A model generated the notes under the pieces. That model was given only the letters and a program-made list of their open reading frames with translations. It did no database searches and had not been told where the DNA came from. A DNA stretch of 64,000 nt. Source: Agromyces sp. G08B096. Lineage in GTDB: Bacteria > Actinomycetota > Actinomycetes > Actinomycetales > Microbacteriaceae. Each line of letters starts with the position of its first letter. Position 1 is the stretch's first letter. Location of the stretch: assembly GCF_040267705.1 (NCBI RefSeq), contig NZ_CP158374.1:930001-994000 (forward strand). The letters run 5' to 3'. Position numbers and translations under genes: made by a program. Of this stretch, positions 1-9,641 are shown piece by piece.

Positions 1-309
1 ATCGGCGGCGGCGCATCGGCCGAGGTCATGGCCAACGGCCTGTCGATCATCCTCGGCGACCCGCAGGTGAAGGCCGTGTTCGTCAACGTCTTCGGCGGCA
101 TCACCGCCTGCGACCAGGTCGCGAAGGGCATCGTCGGCGCGCTCGCCGAGCTCGGCTCGACGGCGAACAAGCCGCTCGTCGTGCGCCTCGACGGCAACAA
201 CGTCGTCGAGGGCCGGCGCATCCTCGAGGAGGCGGCGCACCCGCTCGTCACCCTCGCCGAGAACATGGACCAGGGCGCCGACAAGGCCGCCGAGCTGGCG
301 AACGCGTAA
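1..309 (+). CDS. sucC: Succinyl-CoA synthetase (ADP-forming) beta subunit, C-terminal fragment
   Basis: The reading frame is open from the first base, so the 5' part of the gene lies outside the window. The visible ~102 residues are the C-terminal ligase/CoA-binding domain of the beta subunit and contain the family segment [18 protein letters not shown]. The enzyme joins succinyl-CoA cleavage to nucleoside triphosphate synthesis in the TCA cycle and works as an alpha/beta complex with the product of the next gene. The stop is 15 bases before sucD, so the two are cotranscribed. Identity is certain from the motif and the partner; only the start is missing. Confidence 0.96.
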   Translation: MGGGASAEVMANGLSIILGDPQVKAVFVNVFGGITACDQVAKGIVGALAELGSTANKPLVVRLDGNNVVEGRRILEEAAHPLVTLAENMDQGADKAAELANA

Positions 310-318
310 GGGACGTAG

Positions 319-1233
<915 letters not shown>

Positions 1234-1241
1234 CTCCGGCT

Positions 1242-1285
1242 CACGACGACGGCCCCACGGGTTCGCCCGCGGGGCCGTCGTCGTG
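1242..1285 (+). terminator. Rho-independent-type hairpin after sucCD
   Basis: A perfect 15-bp stem (CACGACGACGGCCCC at 1242-1256, its complement at 1271-1285) encloses a 14-base loop directly after the sucD stop. No long U tract follows, as is usual in high-GC actinobacteria. Confidence 0.8.
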
Positions 1286-1313
1286 TGCGGGGGCATCCGG
1301 CGCCGGTCGGTCG

Positions 1314-1319
1314 TACGCT
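1314..1319 (+). promoter_or_regulatory. -10 box TACGCT of a leaderless gene
   Basis: TACGCT lies exactly 6 bases before the GTG at 1326, the same spacing seen before several other genes of this window. Transcription would therefore begin at or next to the start codon. No matching -35 is obvious. Confidence 0.5.
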
Positions 1320-1325
1320 GGGGTG

Positions 1326-1877
1326 GTGACCGGCGAGCGGGATGCCACCGACGAGCAGTCGATGCCGAGCGGGGCTGCGGCGGATGTCGCGGCGCGCGTC
1401 GTCCGCGCGAGCTTCGCGACCGAGGAGTCGGTGTACGGCGTCATCCTCGTGGCCGGCATGATCGTCGTCGCGGGCGCACACGCGGCCAGTTCTTGGAGCG
1501 TGTTCTGGACGGTCGCGGTGACCGTGGTCGTCTTCTGGGCCGCGCACGTCTACGCCGGCACCGTCGCCCATCACGGCCTCGACCACGACCGGGTGATCGG
1601 CATCGGCGAGTCGTTCCGGGCGGCGCTTCGCCGTTCGGTGGGGCTGCTGGCGTCGGCGGCGATCCCGTCGCTGATCCTCCTCGCGGGGGCGACGCGCGCG
1701 ATCGACGATGCCGCGGCGATCTGGATCGCACTGTGGTCGGGCGTCGCCGTGCTCGCCGTGCTCGGCTGGATCGCGTTCCAGCGACGCGGGGCGGCCTGGC
1801 CGATCCGACTGCTCGGCGCGCTCGCGACCGCCGCGTTCGGCCTCGTCATGATCGTGTTGAAGGCGTTCGTGCACTGA
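1326..1877 (+). CDS. Small multi-pass membrane protein, unknown function
   Basis: The product is a 183-residue protein not assigned to a function. After a hydrophilic ~35-residue N-terminus it contains about four hydrophobic helices (near residues 38-55, 58-76, 98-120 and 125-182), with a HHGLD segment between the second and third. A GTG at 1323 is also possible, but the GTG at 1326 sits at the leaderless spacing behind TACGCT and is preferred. It lies between sucCD and another membrane protein, in the position where Mycobacterium also has unassigned membrane proteins between sucCD and purN. Confidence 0.75.
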   Translation: MTGERDATDEQSMPSGAAADVAARVVRASFATEESVYGVILVAGMIVVAGAHAASSWSVFWTVAVTVVVFWAAHVYAGTVAHHGLDHDRVIGIGESFRAALRRSVGLLASAAIPSLILLAGATRAIDDAAAIWIALWSGVAVLAVLGWIAFQRRGAAWPIRLLGALATAAFGLVMIVLKAFVH

Positions 1878-1914
1878 GCCGGTTTCCGGCACTAGGGTCG
1901 TGCCAGGGGGGATC

Positions 1915-3375
1915 ATGGCGAAGCTCACGGTCGAGGAACTGGAGGCGCGCCTGGCGCGGCTCGAGGAGGAGAACGCGGCGCTCCGGGCGGCTGCGACGGA
2001 GGCGACCGGCCCGCCTGCCGAAGGAGCGACCACGGCGGTCGTCGTGGATGCCGGGGGCGGGCGCCGGCGCTCCGGCCGATGGCGCTCCGTGCTCTCGGCG
2101 GTGCTCGTGGTGCTGGCCCTCGTGCTGATGCCGGTCGCGGCGATCAGCGCATGGGCGCGGCTCGAGCTCGTCGACACCGATCGGTTCGTCGCGACCTTCG
2201 CCCCGCTCGCCGAGGACCCGGCGGTGCAGGCCTACGTCGCCGACACCGTGACGACGGCCATCGACGAACAGGTCGACCTCGAGGGACTCACCTCCGACGT
2301 GTTCGACGGTGTCCGCTCGCTCGGCCTGCCGCCCAGGGCCGAGCAGGCGCTCGCGTTGCTCGAGGGGCCGGCGGCGCAGGGCCTGCAGGCGCTGGTGAGC
2401 CAGATCGTCGACCGCATCGTCACGTCCGAGGAGTTCGCCGACCTCTGGGCCGGTGCGCTGCGCGTCTCGCACCAGCAGGCGATCGCCGCCATCCAGGGCG
2501 ATCCCGACGCGGCGCTCGAGATCGGTGCGACCGGCGAGCTCAGCATTCAGCTCGGACCCGTCATCGACGCCGTCAAACAGCGGCTGATCGACCGTGGCAT
2601 CGGCTTCGCCGAGGCGATCCCGCCGATCGATCGCAGCATCGTCATCGCCGAGTCCGACGCGTTCACGCTCGTGCAGACCGTCTATGCGCTCGCCGTGGCG
2701 GTCGGCACGTGGCTGCCCTGGGTCGTGCTCGCGATGCTCGTCGCGGGAGTGCTCGTCGCCAGGCGTCGGGCGAACGCCGTCGTATGGACGGCCGCCGGCT
2801 TCGCCCTCACCGCGGCCCTGTTCGCCGCAGGCGTCGGCATCGGCCGCCTGTTCTTCGTCGGCACCGTGAGCCCGTCGATCATGCCGTCGGCCGCCGCCGA
2901 CGCGCTGTACGAGCACGTCATCGCCACGCTGCGCTCCACGATCGTGGCCGCGCTCGTGCTCGGCCTGCTCACCGCGGTCATCGCCTGGTGCGCGGGCCCG
3001 AGCCGTCCGGCGCGGTCACTGCGCCGGTTCTCGACCGCGGCGTTCGGCGCGGTGCGCGGGGCGGGCGAACGGTACGGGGTGACGACGGGCGCCTTCGGTC
3101 GATGGCTGGATCAGTGGCGGACGGCCCTCTACGTCGTCATCGCCGTGGTCGCCGCGCTCGTCGTGCTCGTCTCGCGCCCGCTGACCACCGGCACCGTGGT
3201 CACGACGGTGCTCGTCGCGCTGCTCGTGCTGCTGCTGGTGGAACTGCTGCGCCGGCCGGCCACCGACATGCCGGTCGCCGACATGCCGGTCGCCGATGTG
3301 CCGTCGGCCGACCGTTCGGGCGATGACCTGCCGGCCGAGGCATCCGTCGTGGGAGGGACCGGCCGCGCGACCTGA
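1915..3375 (+). CDS. Membrane protein with N-terminal coiled coil, unknown function
   Basis: The product has 486 residues. ATG 1915 is chosen because it follows a GGGGGG ribosome-binding stretch, with a TAGGGT -10 box at 1893-1898; a GTG at 1900 lacks both. Residues ~4-27 (VEELEARLARLEEENAALRA) form a leucine-zipper-like coiled coil. One membrane helix follows at about residues 52-75, then an extracytoplasmic region of ~180 residues, then four more helices in the C-terminal half. The tail carries an imperfect five-residue repeat (MPVAD, MPVAD, VPSAD). The family is not recognised. It resembles membrane proteins seen only in related actinobacteria, and no catalytic motif is visible. Confidence 0.8.
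   Translation: MAKLTVEELEARLARLEEENAALRAAATEATGPPAEGATTAVVVDAGGGRRRSGRWRSVLSAVLVVLALVLMPVAAISAWARLELVDTDRFVATFAPLAEDPAVQAYVADTVTTAIDEQVDLEGLTSDVFDGVRSLGLPPRAEQALALLEGPAAQGLQALVSQIVDRIVTSEEFADLWAGALRVSHQQAIAAIQGDPDAALEIGATGELSIQLGPVIDAVKQRLIDRGIGFAEAIPPIDRSIVIAESDAFTLVQTVYALAVAVGTWLPWVVLAMLVAGVLVARRRANAVVWTAAGFALTAALFAAGVGIGRLFFVGTVSPSIMPSAAADALYEHVIATLRSTIVAALVLGLLTAVIAWCAGPSRPARSLRRFSTAAFGAVRGAGERYGVTTGAFGRWLDQWRTALYVVIAVVAALVVLVSRPLTTGTVVTTVLVALLVLLLVELLRRPATDMPVADMPVADVPSADRSGDDLPAEASVVGGTGRAT
3268..3312 (+). repeat. 15-bp tandem repeat inside the membrane protein gene
   Basis: The 15-base unit gacatgccggtcgcc occurs twice exactly, then a third time diverged. It encodes DMPVAD-type repeats in the cytoplasmic tail. 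Confidence 0.75.
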
Positions 3376-3430
3376 GCGCGCCGTGCAGTGCCGCGCCGCA
3401 CGTCGCGCCGTCGGCCGCGCTCGCGGCCGA

Positions 3431-3436
3431 TAGGCT
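3431..3436 (+). promoter_or_regulatory. -10 box TAGGCT before the DUF6350 gene
   Basis: TAGGCT lies 10 bases before ATG 3447, which leaves room for only a few bases of leader. It has the same sequence as the boxes before purN and the dimethylargininase gene. Confidence 0.5.
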
Positions 3437-3446
3437 CGCGGGTGCA

Positions 3447-4796
3447 ATGACTCGCCTGACCTGTGCCCTGCTCGCCGCGCTCGAGGCGGTCGTCGCGGCG
3501 CTCATCGGGCTCGGCATCGCGCTGCTGCCGCTCCTGCTGCTCTGGTCGGTGCACTTCGGGCTCGCCGTCGACCTGCCCGTCTTCCTCCGCGCGGCCGCCG
3601 ACGTCTGGCTCCTCGGGCACGGCGTCGACCTCACCGCCCAGCTCGACCCGGTGACCGCCGGCCGTCTCGCGCTGCCCGGCGCCGGCGACCCGTTCGCCCT
3701 CACCATCGCGCTGCTCGGCTTCGCGCTCGTCACCGTGCTCTTCGCCCGTCGAATCGGTCGCCGCGCGGCCACGGCCGGCCATCCGTTCGTCGGCGCGCTC
3801 GCCGCCGTCGTCGTGACCGGCGCCGTGGGCGGCGTGCTGGCCGCGCTCGCCGGCCACCCGGCGGCGCAGCCGTCCACGTGGCAGGCCGTCGTCCTCCCGG
3901 CGTTCGTCGCCGGTCTCGGGGCGGCCGTCGGCGCGTCGTACGAGACGCTGCGCGCCGAGGCCGCCGAGCGACCGGATGCCTCGCCAGGGGCGCTGCTCGC
4001 CAGGTGGCGCGAGCTGCCCGAGCTTCCGCTGGCCGCGTCCCTCGCCGCGGTCCGCATCGGCGCCGGGGCGGCGTTCGGCATCCTCGCCGTCGCGGCCGGG
4101 CTCGTCGTGGTGCTCCTCATCGCCGACTACGCCACCGTCGTGGGGCTCTCGCAGGCGCTCGGCGCGGGCGCCGACGGCGGGCTCGCCATCACGGTGGCGG
4201 AGCTCGCACTGCTGCCGAACGTCGTCGTGTGGGCGGCATCCTGGCTGCTCGGACCCGGCTTCGCACTCGGCGAGGGGACCACGGTCTCGCCGACCGGGAC
4301 CCTGCTCGGCCCGGTGCCCGGGGTGCCGCTCGCCGGTATCCTGCCGCCCGAAGGCGCGTCTCTCGGCATCGTCTGGCTCATCGTGCCGCTCGTCCTCGGC
4401 TTCGCGGGGGCCACGTTCGCCTGGCCCTGGCTCGTACGGACGCCCGGGATGCGGGTGCGGTCGTGGTGGATGCCCGTCGCCGTCTCGGCGGCGGCCGGCG
4501 TCGTCGCGGGGCTCGTGCTGGGCCTCCTCGCCTGGTGGTCGGGCGGCGCCGTCGGGCCGGGCCGGCTCTCGGTCGTCGGCCCCGACCCGCTCCCCGTCGC
4601 GGGCATCGCCGCGCTCACGGTGTTCCTCGGCTCGGTCGCGGGCGCGTTCACCGCTCGCGCCGTCCCGCGGCATCCGCTCGGCGCATCGCGCGTCGACGCG
4701 GCCGACTGGCCCGAGGACGACGACCTGTCCGCGACCGACCGGTTCGAGGCATCCGACCTCGCGGGCCCCTCGGGCACCGGCCGCGGCGCGCCGTGA
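3447..4796 (+). CDS. DUF6350 (PerM-like) multi-pass membrane protein
   Basis: A 449-residue, strongly hydrophobic protein with about ten predicted membrane helices and an acidic hydrophilic tail. It lies immediately upstream of purN-purH. This is the position of the mycobacterial integral membrane protein PerM (Rv0955), a DUF6350 protein linked to cell division, and the fold and length agree. The functional link is therefore by family and synteny, not by any catalytic motif. The purN start follows 20 bases after the stop, but purN has its own -10 box within that gap. Confidence 0.8.
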   Translation: MTRLTCALLAALEAVVAALIGLGIALLPLLLLWSVHFGLAVDLPVFLRAAADVWLLGHGVDLTAQLDPVTAGRLALPGAGDPFALTIALLGFALVTVLFARRIGRRAATAGHPFVGALAAVVVTGAVGGVLAALAGHPAAQPSTWQAVVLPAFVAGLGAAVGASYETLRAEAAERPDASPGALLARWRELPELPLAASLAAVRIGAGAAFGILAVAAGLVVVLLIADYATVVGLSQALGAGADGGLAITVAELALLPNVVVWAASWLLGPGFALGEGTTVSPTGTLLGPVPGVPLAGILPPEGASLGIVWLIVPLVLGFAGATFAWPWLVRTPGMRVRSWWMPVAVSAAAGVVAGLVLGLLAWWSGGAVGPGRLSVVGPDPLPVAGIAALTVFLGSVAGAFTARAVPRHPLGASRVDAADWPEDDDLSATDRFEASDLAGPSGTGRGAP

Positions 4797-4804
4797 CCTG
4801 CCGG

Positions 4805-4810
4805 TAGGCT
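4805..4810 (+). promoter_or_regulatory. -10 box TAGGCT of leaderless purN
   Basis: TAGGCT stands exactly 6 bases before the GTG start of purN, so the purNH transcript probably begins at the start codon. Confidence 0.55.
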
Positions 4811-4816
4811 CTGAGG

Positions 4817-5410
4817 GTGCTCAAGCTCGTCGTGCTGATCTCGGGCGGCGGTTCGAACCTCCGCGCCCTCCTCGAGGCCGCTGAAGACCCGGAGTATCCC
4901 GCCCGGGTGGTCGCGATCGGCGCCGATCGCGACGCCGACGGGCTGGCGCTCGGCGAGGAGTACGGCATCCCGGCGTTCACCGTGCCGTTCACCGCCTACG
5001 ACAGCCGCGACGCCTGGGGCGAGGCGCTCATCGAGGAGATCCGCCGGTGGGAGCCCGACCTCGTCGTGCTCTCCGGCCTCATGCGCCTCGTTCCCGACGC
5101 CGTCGTCGAGGCGTTCTCGCCGTACCTCGTGAACACCCACCCCGCGTACCTGCCGGAGTTCCCCGGGGCGCACGGCGTCCGCGACGCGCTCGCCGCCGGC
5201 GTGACGCAGACCGGCGCGAGCCTCATCGTCGTCGACACCTCCGTCGACGGCGGGCCCATCATCGCCCAGGAGCGCGTGCCTGTGCTGCCGGGCGACACCG
5301 AGGCCACGCTGCACGAACGCATCAAGCCCGTCGAACGCCGCCTGCTCATCCAGGCGGTGCGCGACATCGCCACCTCGCACCTCGACCTGAAGGAGCTCAC
5401 CGCATCATGA
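4817..5410 (+). CDS. purN: Phosphoribosylglycinamide formyltransferase
   Basis: The 197-residue product is the folate-dependent GAR transformylase (third step of purine synthesis). The N-terminus [18 protein letters not shown] binds the nucleotide. The catalytic Asn-His pair lies in [17 protein letters not shown], and the family aspartate is in [11 protein letters not shown] 4817 is supported by the leaderless -10 box and by the protein beginning at the first beta strand. The stop overlaps the purH start (ATGA), so the two are translationally coupled. The formyl donor is made from the folate pool fed by glyA and folD near 60 kb. Confidence 0.97.
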   Translation: MLKLVVLISGGGSNLRALLEAAEDPEYPARVVAIGADRDADGLALGEEYGIPAFTVPFTAYDSRDAWGEALIEEIRRWEPDLVVLSGLMRLVPDAVVEAFSPYLVNTHPAYLPEFPGAHGVRDALAAGVTQTGASLIVVDTSVDGGPIIAQERVPVLPGDTEATLHERIKPVERRLLIQAVRDIATSHLDLKELTAS

Positions 5411-7020
5411 GCGGCCCCAGCCACGACCCGAGCCTCTACCGCCACCGCGACCGGGTGCCGGTGCGCCGGGCCCTCGTCGCGGTGAGCGACAAGCGCGGGC
5501 TCGTCGAGCTCGCGACCGCCCTCGTCGAGGCGGGCGTCGAGATCGTCTCGACGGGCGGCACCGGCCAGGCGATCGCCGCCGCCGGCCTGCCCGTGACCCA
5601 GGTGGCCGACGTCACCGGGTATCCCGAGCACCTCGACGGGCGCGTGCGCACCCTGCACCCCGGGGTGCACTCGGGCCTCCTCGCCGACCTGAGGCTCGCC
5701 GATCACGAGCGTCAGCTGGCGGAGCTCCGGATCCAGCCGTACGAGCTCGTCGTGGTGAACCTCTACCCGTTCGCCGAGACGGTCGCCTCCGGAGCCGAGG
5801 GCGACGCGGTGGTCGAGCAGATCGACATCGGCGGGCCCGCGATGGTGCGCGCCGCCGCAAAGAACCACGCGAACGTCGCCGTCGTGGTCTCGCCCGACCG
5901 GTACGACGAGATCGCCGCGGCCGTCGCCGCCGGCGGCACGACGCTGGACGAGCGCCGCGCGCTCGCGCGCGAGGCGTTCCGGCACACGGCGTCGTACGAC
6001 ATCGCGGTGGCGTCATGGATCGGCAGCGCCGTCGCCCCCGACCAGCCCGCCGACGTGTCGCCGTTCCCCGCCTGGATCGGCGGGTCGTGGGTGAAGGACG
6101 CCGACCTCCGGTACGGCGAGAACTCGCATCAGCGCGCGGCGCTCTACGCCGCGCAGTCGGCGCCGGCCCCCGGCATCGCCCAGGCGACGCAGCTGCACGG
6201 CAAGGAGATGTCGTACAACAACTACGTCGACGCCGACTCGGCCGTGCGCGCCGCGTTCGACTTCGCCGAGCCCGCCGTCGCCATCATCAAGCACGCCAAC
6301 CCGTGCGGCATCGCGGTCGCGGCCGCCGGCGCCGACGACCCCATCGCCGACGCCCACCGGCGCGCGCACGAGTGCGACCCGGTGTCGGCCTACGGCGGCG
6401 TGATCGCGGCGAACCGCGTCGTGACGCGCACCATGGCCGAGACGGTCGCGGGCATCTTCACCGAGGTGCTCGTGGCCCCGGGCTTCGAACCCGAGGCGCT
6501 CGAGGTGCTCACCGCGAAGAAGAACCTCCGCCTCCTCGTGCTGCCCGACGGCTTCGCGCCGACCGCGGTGGAGCTCCGGCAGGTCTCCGGCGGGCTGCTC
6601 CTGCAGGAGGCCGACCGGCACTTCGCGGACCCCGCCGAGTGGACGCTCGTGGCCGGCGACCCCGCCGACGAGCAGACCCTCGCCGACCTCGCTTTCGCCT
6701 GGACCGCGTGCCGGGCCGTGAAGTCGAACGCGATCCTGCTGGCCTCGGGCGGGGCATCCGTCGGGGTGGGCATGGGTCAGGTGAACCGCGTCGACTCGTG
6801 CCGCCTCGCCGTCGAGCGCGCGGGGGAGCGGGCCGCCGGAGCGGTGGCGGCATCCGACGCGTTCTTCCCGTTCGCCGACGGGCCGCAGATCCTCATCGAC
6901 AGCGGTGTGCGCGCGATCGTCCAGCCCGGCGGCTCGATCCGCGATGACGAGGTCATCGCTGCGGCGCAGGCCGCCGGCGTGACGATGTACCTCACCGGAG
7001 AGCGCCACTTCTTCCACTGA
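5407..7020 (+). CDS. purH: Bifunctional AICAR transformylase / IMP cyclohydrolase
   Basis: The product has 537 residues and performs the last two steps of IMP synthesis. The N-terminal MGS-like cyclohydrolase domain runs from about residue 16 ([17 protein letters not shown]) to about 150. The AICAR transformylase domain follows, with [12 protein letters not shown] near residue 295 and a C-terminal [16 protein letters not shown] segment. Length matches PurH from other actinobacteria. The start overlaps the purN stop by four bases, and a longer upstream open frame is a shadow of purN. Confidence 0.98.
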   Translation: MSGPSHDPSLYRHRDRVPVRRALVAVSDKRGLVELATALVEAGVEIVSTGGTGQAIAAAGLPVTQVADVTGYPEHLDGRVRTLHPGVHSGLLADLRLADHERQLAELRIQPYELVVVNLYPFAETVASGAEGDAVVEQIDIGGPAMVRAAAKNHANVAVVVSPDRYDEIAAAVAAGGTTLDERRALAREAFRHTASYDIAVASWIGSAVAPDQPADVSPFPAWIGGSWVKDADLRYGENSHQRAALYAAQSAPAPGIAQATQLHGKEMSYNNYVDADSAVRAAFDFAEPAVAIIKHANPCGIAVAAAGADDPIADAHRRAHECDPVSAYGGVIAANRVVTRTMAETVAGIFTEVLVAPGFEPEALEVLTAKKNLRLLVLPDGFAPTAVELRQVSGGLLLQEADRHFADPAEWTLVAGDPADEQTLADLAFAWTACRAVKSNAILLASGGASVGVGMGQVNRVDSCRLAVERAGERAAGAVAASDAFFPFADGPQILIDSGVRAIVQPGGSIRDDEVIAAAQAAGVTMYLTGERHFFH

Positions 7021-7129
7021 TCGTCACCCTGATCCGACGGCCGACCCGGCGGTACCCTTGAGGTGAGGCGCTCACGAGGCGCCGCGGCCCCGTTCCGCCC
7101 ACGAGGCGGAGAATCAGGAGTACCGATCG

Positions 7130-8272
7130 ATGTCGATCACCCACGCACCCGCCAGCCCCGCCACAACGGCGTCCGCCACCCCGGCGCCCGCCGCGTCGGC
7201 ACCCACCGTCGTCCCGCTGCCCGACCAGGCGCCCGACCACGAGCGCGTGCTCATCACGCGCGGCCCCCGCTCGGGTCTCACCGTCGTCGTCGCCGTGCAC
7301 TCCACGGTGCTCGGGCAGGCCCTCGGCGGCGCCCGCCTGTGGCGCTACCCCCACTGGACCGACGCGCTCGCCGACGCCCTCCGCCTCTCCGAGGCAATGA
7401 CCCTGAAGAACGCCGCTGCGGGCCTGAACCGCGGCGGCGGCAAATCCGTGATCCAGGTGCCGCCGGGCGTCGAGCTCGACGACGACCTGCGCCGCGCCGC
7501 CATGCTCGACCTCGGCGACGCGGTCGAGTCGCTCGGCGGCGCGTACATGACCGCCGAGGACGTCGGCACAAGTGCCGAGCTCATGGCCGTCGTCGCCGAG
7601 CGCACCGCCCACGTCTGCGGCCTCCCGCCCGAGCAGGGCGGCGTCGGCGAACCCGCGGACGCGACCGCCGCCGGCGTCCACGCGGGCCTCGTCGCGACCC
7701 TCGAGCACGTGACCGGCAGCCGCGACGTCGCCGGCCGGCACGTCGTCGTCGCCGGCCTCGGCCAGGTGGGCGGACGGCTCGCCCGCCGGCTCGCCGCCGA
7801 GGGTGCGCGGCTCACCGTCACGGATGTCGCGGACGGCAAGCGCGCGCTCGCCGACGAGCTCGGCGCCGAGTGGGTCGACCCGGCCGACGCGCACCGCGTG
7901 GAGGCCGACGTGTTCGCGCCCTGCGGACTCGGCGGCGTGCTCACCCCCGAGGTCGTGAGCGAGCTCCGGGTCCGCGCCGTCGTGGGCGCCGCCAACACGC
8001 AGCTCGCCGCACGCGAGGTCGCCGGGCTGCTCCGCGACCGCGGCATCGTCTGGGCGCCCGACTTCGTCGTGAACGCCGGCGGCGTGGTCTACCTCGACCT
8101 CGCCTCGACGCCAGGGGTGGAGGCATCCGAACTGGACGCCCGCATCGCGGGCATCGGCGACGTCATCGGGCGGGTCCTGCGAGACGCGGATGCCTCGGGC
8201 GAGACGACGCTCGTCGCCGCGGAGCGGCTGGCTGCCGCCCGGCTCGACCGGGCTCGCGCCGAGCGGAGCTGA
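7130..8272 (+). CDS. Glu/Leu/Phe/Val dehydrogenase family protein (probable valine/leucine dehydrogenase)
   Basis: The 380-residue protein oxidatively deaminates an aliphatic amino acid with NAD(P). The catalytic-lysine region is GLNRGGGKSVIQVPPG (about residues 97-112). The aspartate region is YMTAEDVGTSAELM, and the dinucleotide-binding Rossmann motif is VVVAGLGQVGGRLARRLA (about 205-222). An Ala/Pro/Thr-rich N-terminal tail of ~25 residues precedes the domain. ATG 7130 has an AGGAG ribosome-binding site 9 bases upstream. A 109-base gap after purH contains a possible -10 TACCCT (7053-7058). Family motifs cannot decide between leucine, valine and phenylalanine as substrate. Confidence 0.88.
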   Translation: MSITHAPASPATTASATPAPAASAPTVVPLPDQAPDHERVLITRGPRSGLTVVVAVHSTVLGQALGGARLWRYPHWTDALADALRLSEAMTLKNAAAGLNRGGGKSVIQVPPGVELDDDLRRAAMLDLGDAVESLGGAYMTAEDVGTSAELMAVVAERTAHVCGLPPEQGGVGEPADATAAGVHAGLVATLEHVTGSRDVAGRHVVVAGLGQVGGRLARRLAAEGARLTVTDVADGKRALADELGAEWVDPADAHRVEADVFAPCGLGGVLTPEVVSELRVRAVVGAANTQLAAREVAGLLRDRGIVWAPDFVVNAGGVVYLDLASTPGVEASELDARIAGIGDVIGRVLRDADASGETTLVAAERLAAARLDRARAERS

Positions 8273-8280
8273 GCTCCCTG

Positions 8281-8314
8281 CGGGGCGCGGCGGCCGACCG
8301 GTCGCCGCGCCCCG
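8281..8314 (+). terminator. GC-rich hairpin terminator
   Basis: A perfect 12-bp stem (CGGGGCGCGGCG at 8281-8292 with its complement at 8303-8314) and a 10-base loop follow the dehydrogenase stop and precede the next promoter. Confidence 0.75.
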
Positions 8315-8318
8315 CCGA

Positions 8319-8324
8319 TAGGCT
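8319..8324 (+). promoter_or_regulatory. -10 box TAGGCT of a leaderless gene
   Basis: TAGGCT is exactly 6 bases before ATG 8331, directly downstream of a terminator hairpin. It is one of the clearest leaderless promoters here. Confidence 0.55.
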
Positions 8325-8330
8325 GGGCGG

Positions 8331-9587
8331 ATGACGTCCCCCGCGCCATCCTCCCAGCCCGACCGCGCCCGGTTCCGTCCCGCGACCACCCCCGGCCGCC
8401 GCGCGGGCGCGGCGATGCTGTCGGCCGCCGCCGTCGCCCTCGTCGCGTTCGCGACCGCCACCCTCGCGCTCTTCATCGGCAATGGGCAGTCGCCCGACGT
8501 CTTCGGACAGGTCGCCGGGCACTTCCTCGCCACGGCCCTCATCGCCTGGGCGCTGCTCGCCGTCGCCAACGCGGTCGGCGCGACGCGACGCTGGTTCCTC
8601 GCACTCGCCGCGGGCTTCGCCTCCGGCGTGCTCGCCGCCCTCCTCGGCACCTCGTGGACGGTGCTCGCGGGCGGACGGGGCGCGACGCCCGAGCTGTTCG
8701 TCTTCGTGCTCGGCTCGCTCGTCAGCCTCAACCTCGTGTTCATCCTCGTCGTCATGGCCGCCGAGGTGTTCCTCGCCCCCCGCGTGCAGCGCGGCGTGCT
8801 CGGCTTCGTCCCGGCCCGCGCACCGCGCCGCATCGCGCTTGTGCGGATCCCCGCGTCGAACCTCGCCGAGGGCGAGCTGACCCACCGCGACCGGGTTCCG
8901 GTCGACCAGGCCAAGGCCGACGACCAGTGGGACAACTACTGCGCGGCGCTCGTGGCCGAAGGCTGGGAGACGCTCGAGGTCGACGCAGCGCCCGACCTCG
9001 CCGACTCGGTCTTCGTCGAGGACGCGGTGGTCATGTTCGGCGACCTCGCGGTGCTCACGAGCCCCGGCGCCGAGTCCCGACGCGGCGAGATCGAGGGCGT
9101 CGAGCGCCTCGTGCGCACCATCCCCGGCGTCACGGTCGAGCGGATCCAGCAGCCCGGCACCCTCGACGGCGGCGACGTGCTGAAGGTCGGCTCCACCGTG
9201 TACGTCGGCGCGTCGAGCCGCACGAACGCCGAGGGCATCCGGCAGCTGCGAGCGCTGCTCGCGCCGCACGGGTTCACCGTCGTGGCCGTGCCGGTCACGA
9301 AGGCGCTGCACCTGAAGAGCACGGTCACGGCGCTGCCCGACGGGACGATCATCGGTCACCCCGACCTCGTCGACGAGCCGTCGCTGTTCCCGCGGTTCCT
9401 TCCCGTCCCCGAGCCCGAGGGCGTCGCCGTCGTCGAGCTCTCCGACGAGACGCTGCTCATGTCGGCGTCGGCGCCGCGCACCGCGGCGATGCTCGCCGGC
9501 TTCGGCTACCGCGTCGTCACCGTCGACATCTCGGAGTTCGAGAAGCTCGAGGGCTGCGTCACCTGCCTCTCGGTCCGCGTGCGCTGA
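8331..9587 (+). CDS. Membrane-anchored dimethylarginine dimethylaminohydrolase (DDAH) family protein
   Basis: The 418-residue protein is a fusion. The first ~165 residues carry about four membrane helices (roughly residues 24-46, 58-80, 84-105 and 117-145). Residues ~170-418 form a DDAH-type guanidino-modifying domain. Visible family features are TLDGGDVLKVG, the catalytic-histidine segment ALHLKSTVTAL, and the terminal EGCVTCLSVRVR, in which Cys412 matches the nucleophile position (SCMSLR in Pseudomonas DDAH). Known DDAH enzymes are soluble and ~255-285 residues long, so the membrane part is additional. The enzyme would release citrulline and (di)methylamine from methylated arginine, or act on a related amidine. 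The substrate is inferred. Confidence 0.87.
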   Translation: MTSPAPSSQPDRARFRPATTPGRRAGAAMLSAAAVALVAFATATLALFIGNGQSPDVFGQVAGHFLATALIAWALLAVANAVGATRRWFLALAAGFASGVLAALLGTSWTVLAGGRGATPELFVFVLGSLVSLNLVFILVVMAAEVFLAPRVQRGVLGFVPARAPRRIALVRIPASNLAEGELTHRDRVPVDQAKADDQWDNYCAALVAEGWETLEVDAAPDLADSVFVEDAVVMFGDLAVLTSPGAESRRGEIEGVERLVRTIPGVTVERIQQPGTLDGGDVLKVGSTVYVGASSRTNAEGIRQLRALLAPHGFTVVAVPVTKALHLKSTVTALPDGTIIGHPDLVDEPSLFPRFLPVPEPEGVAVVELSDETLLMSASAPRTAAMLAGFGYRVVTVDISEFEKLEGCVTCLSVRVR

Positions 9588-9615
9588 GTGCTCGTGCGCG
9601 TGCGCGTGCGCTGAG
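9576..9615. repeat. 27-bp partial tandem duplication with alternating pyrimidine-purine tract
   Basis: The 13-mer cgcgtgcgctgag occurs at 9576-9588, across the dimethylargininase stop, and again at 9603-9615. This indicates a slippage duplication with a 27-base period. Bases 9593-9611 alternate pyrimidine and purine without a break, a Z-DNA-prone pattern. Confidence 0.65.
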
Positions 9616-9641
9616 CGCGCGTGTGCGGAGCGGGCCTCGGC

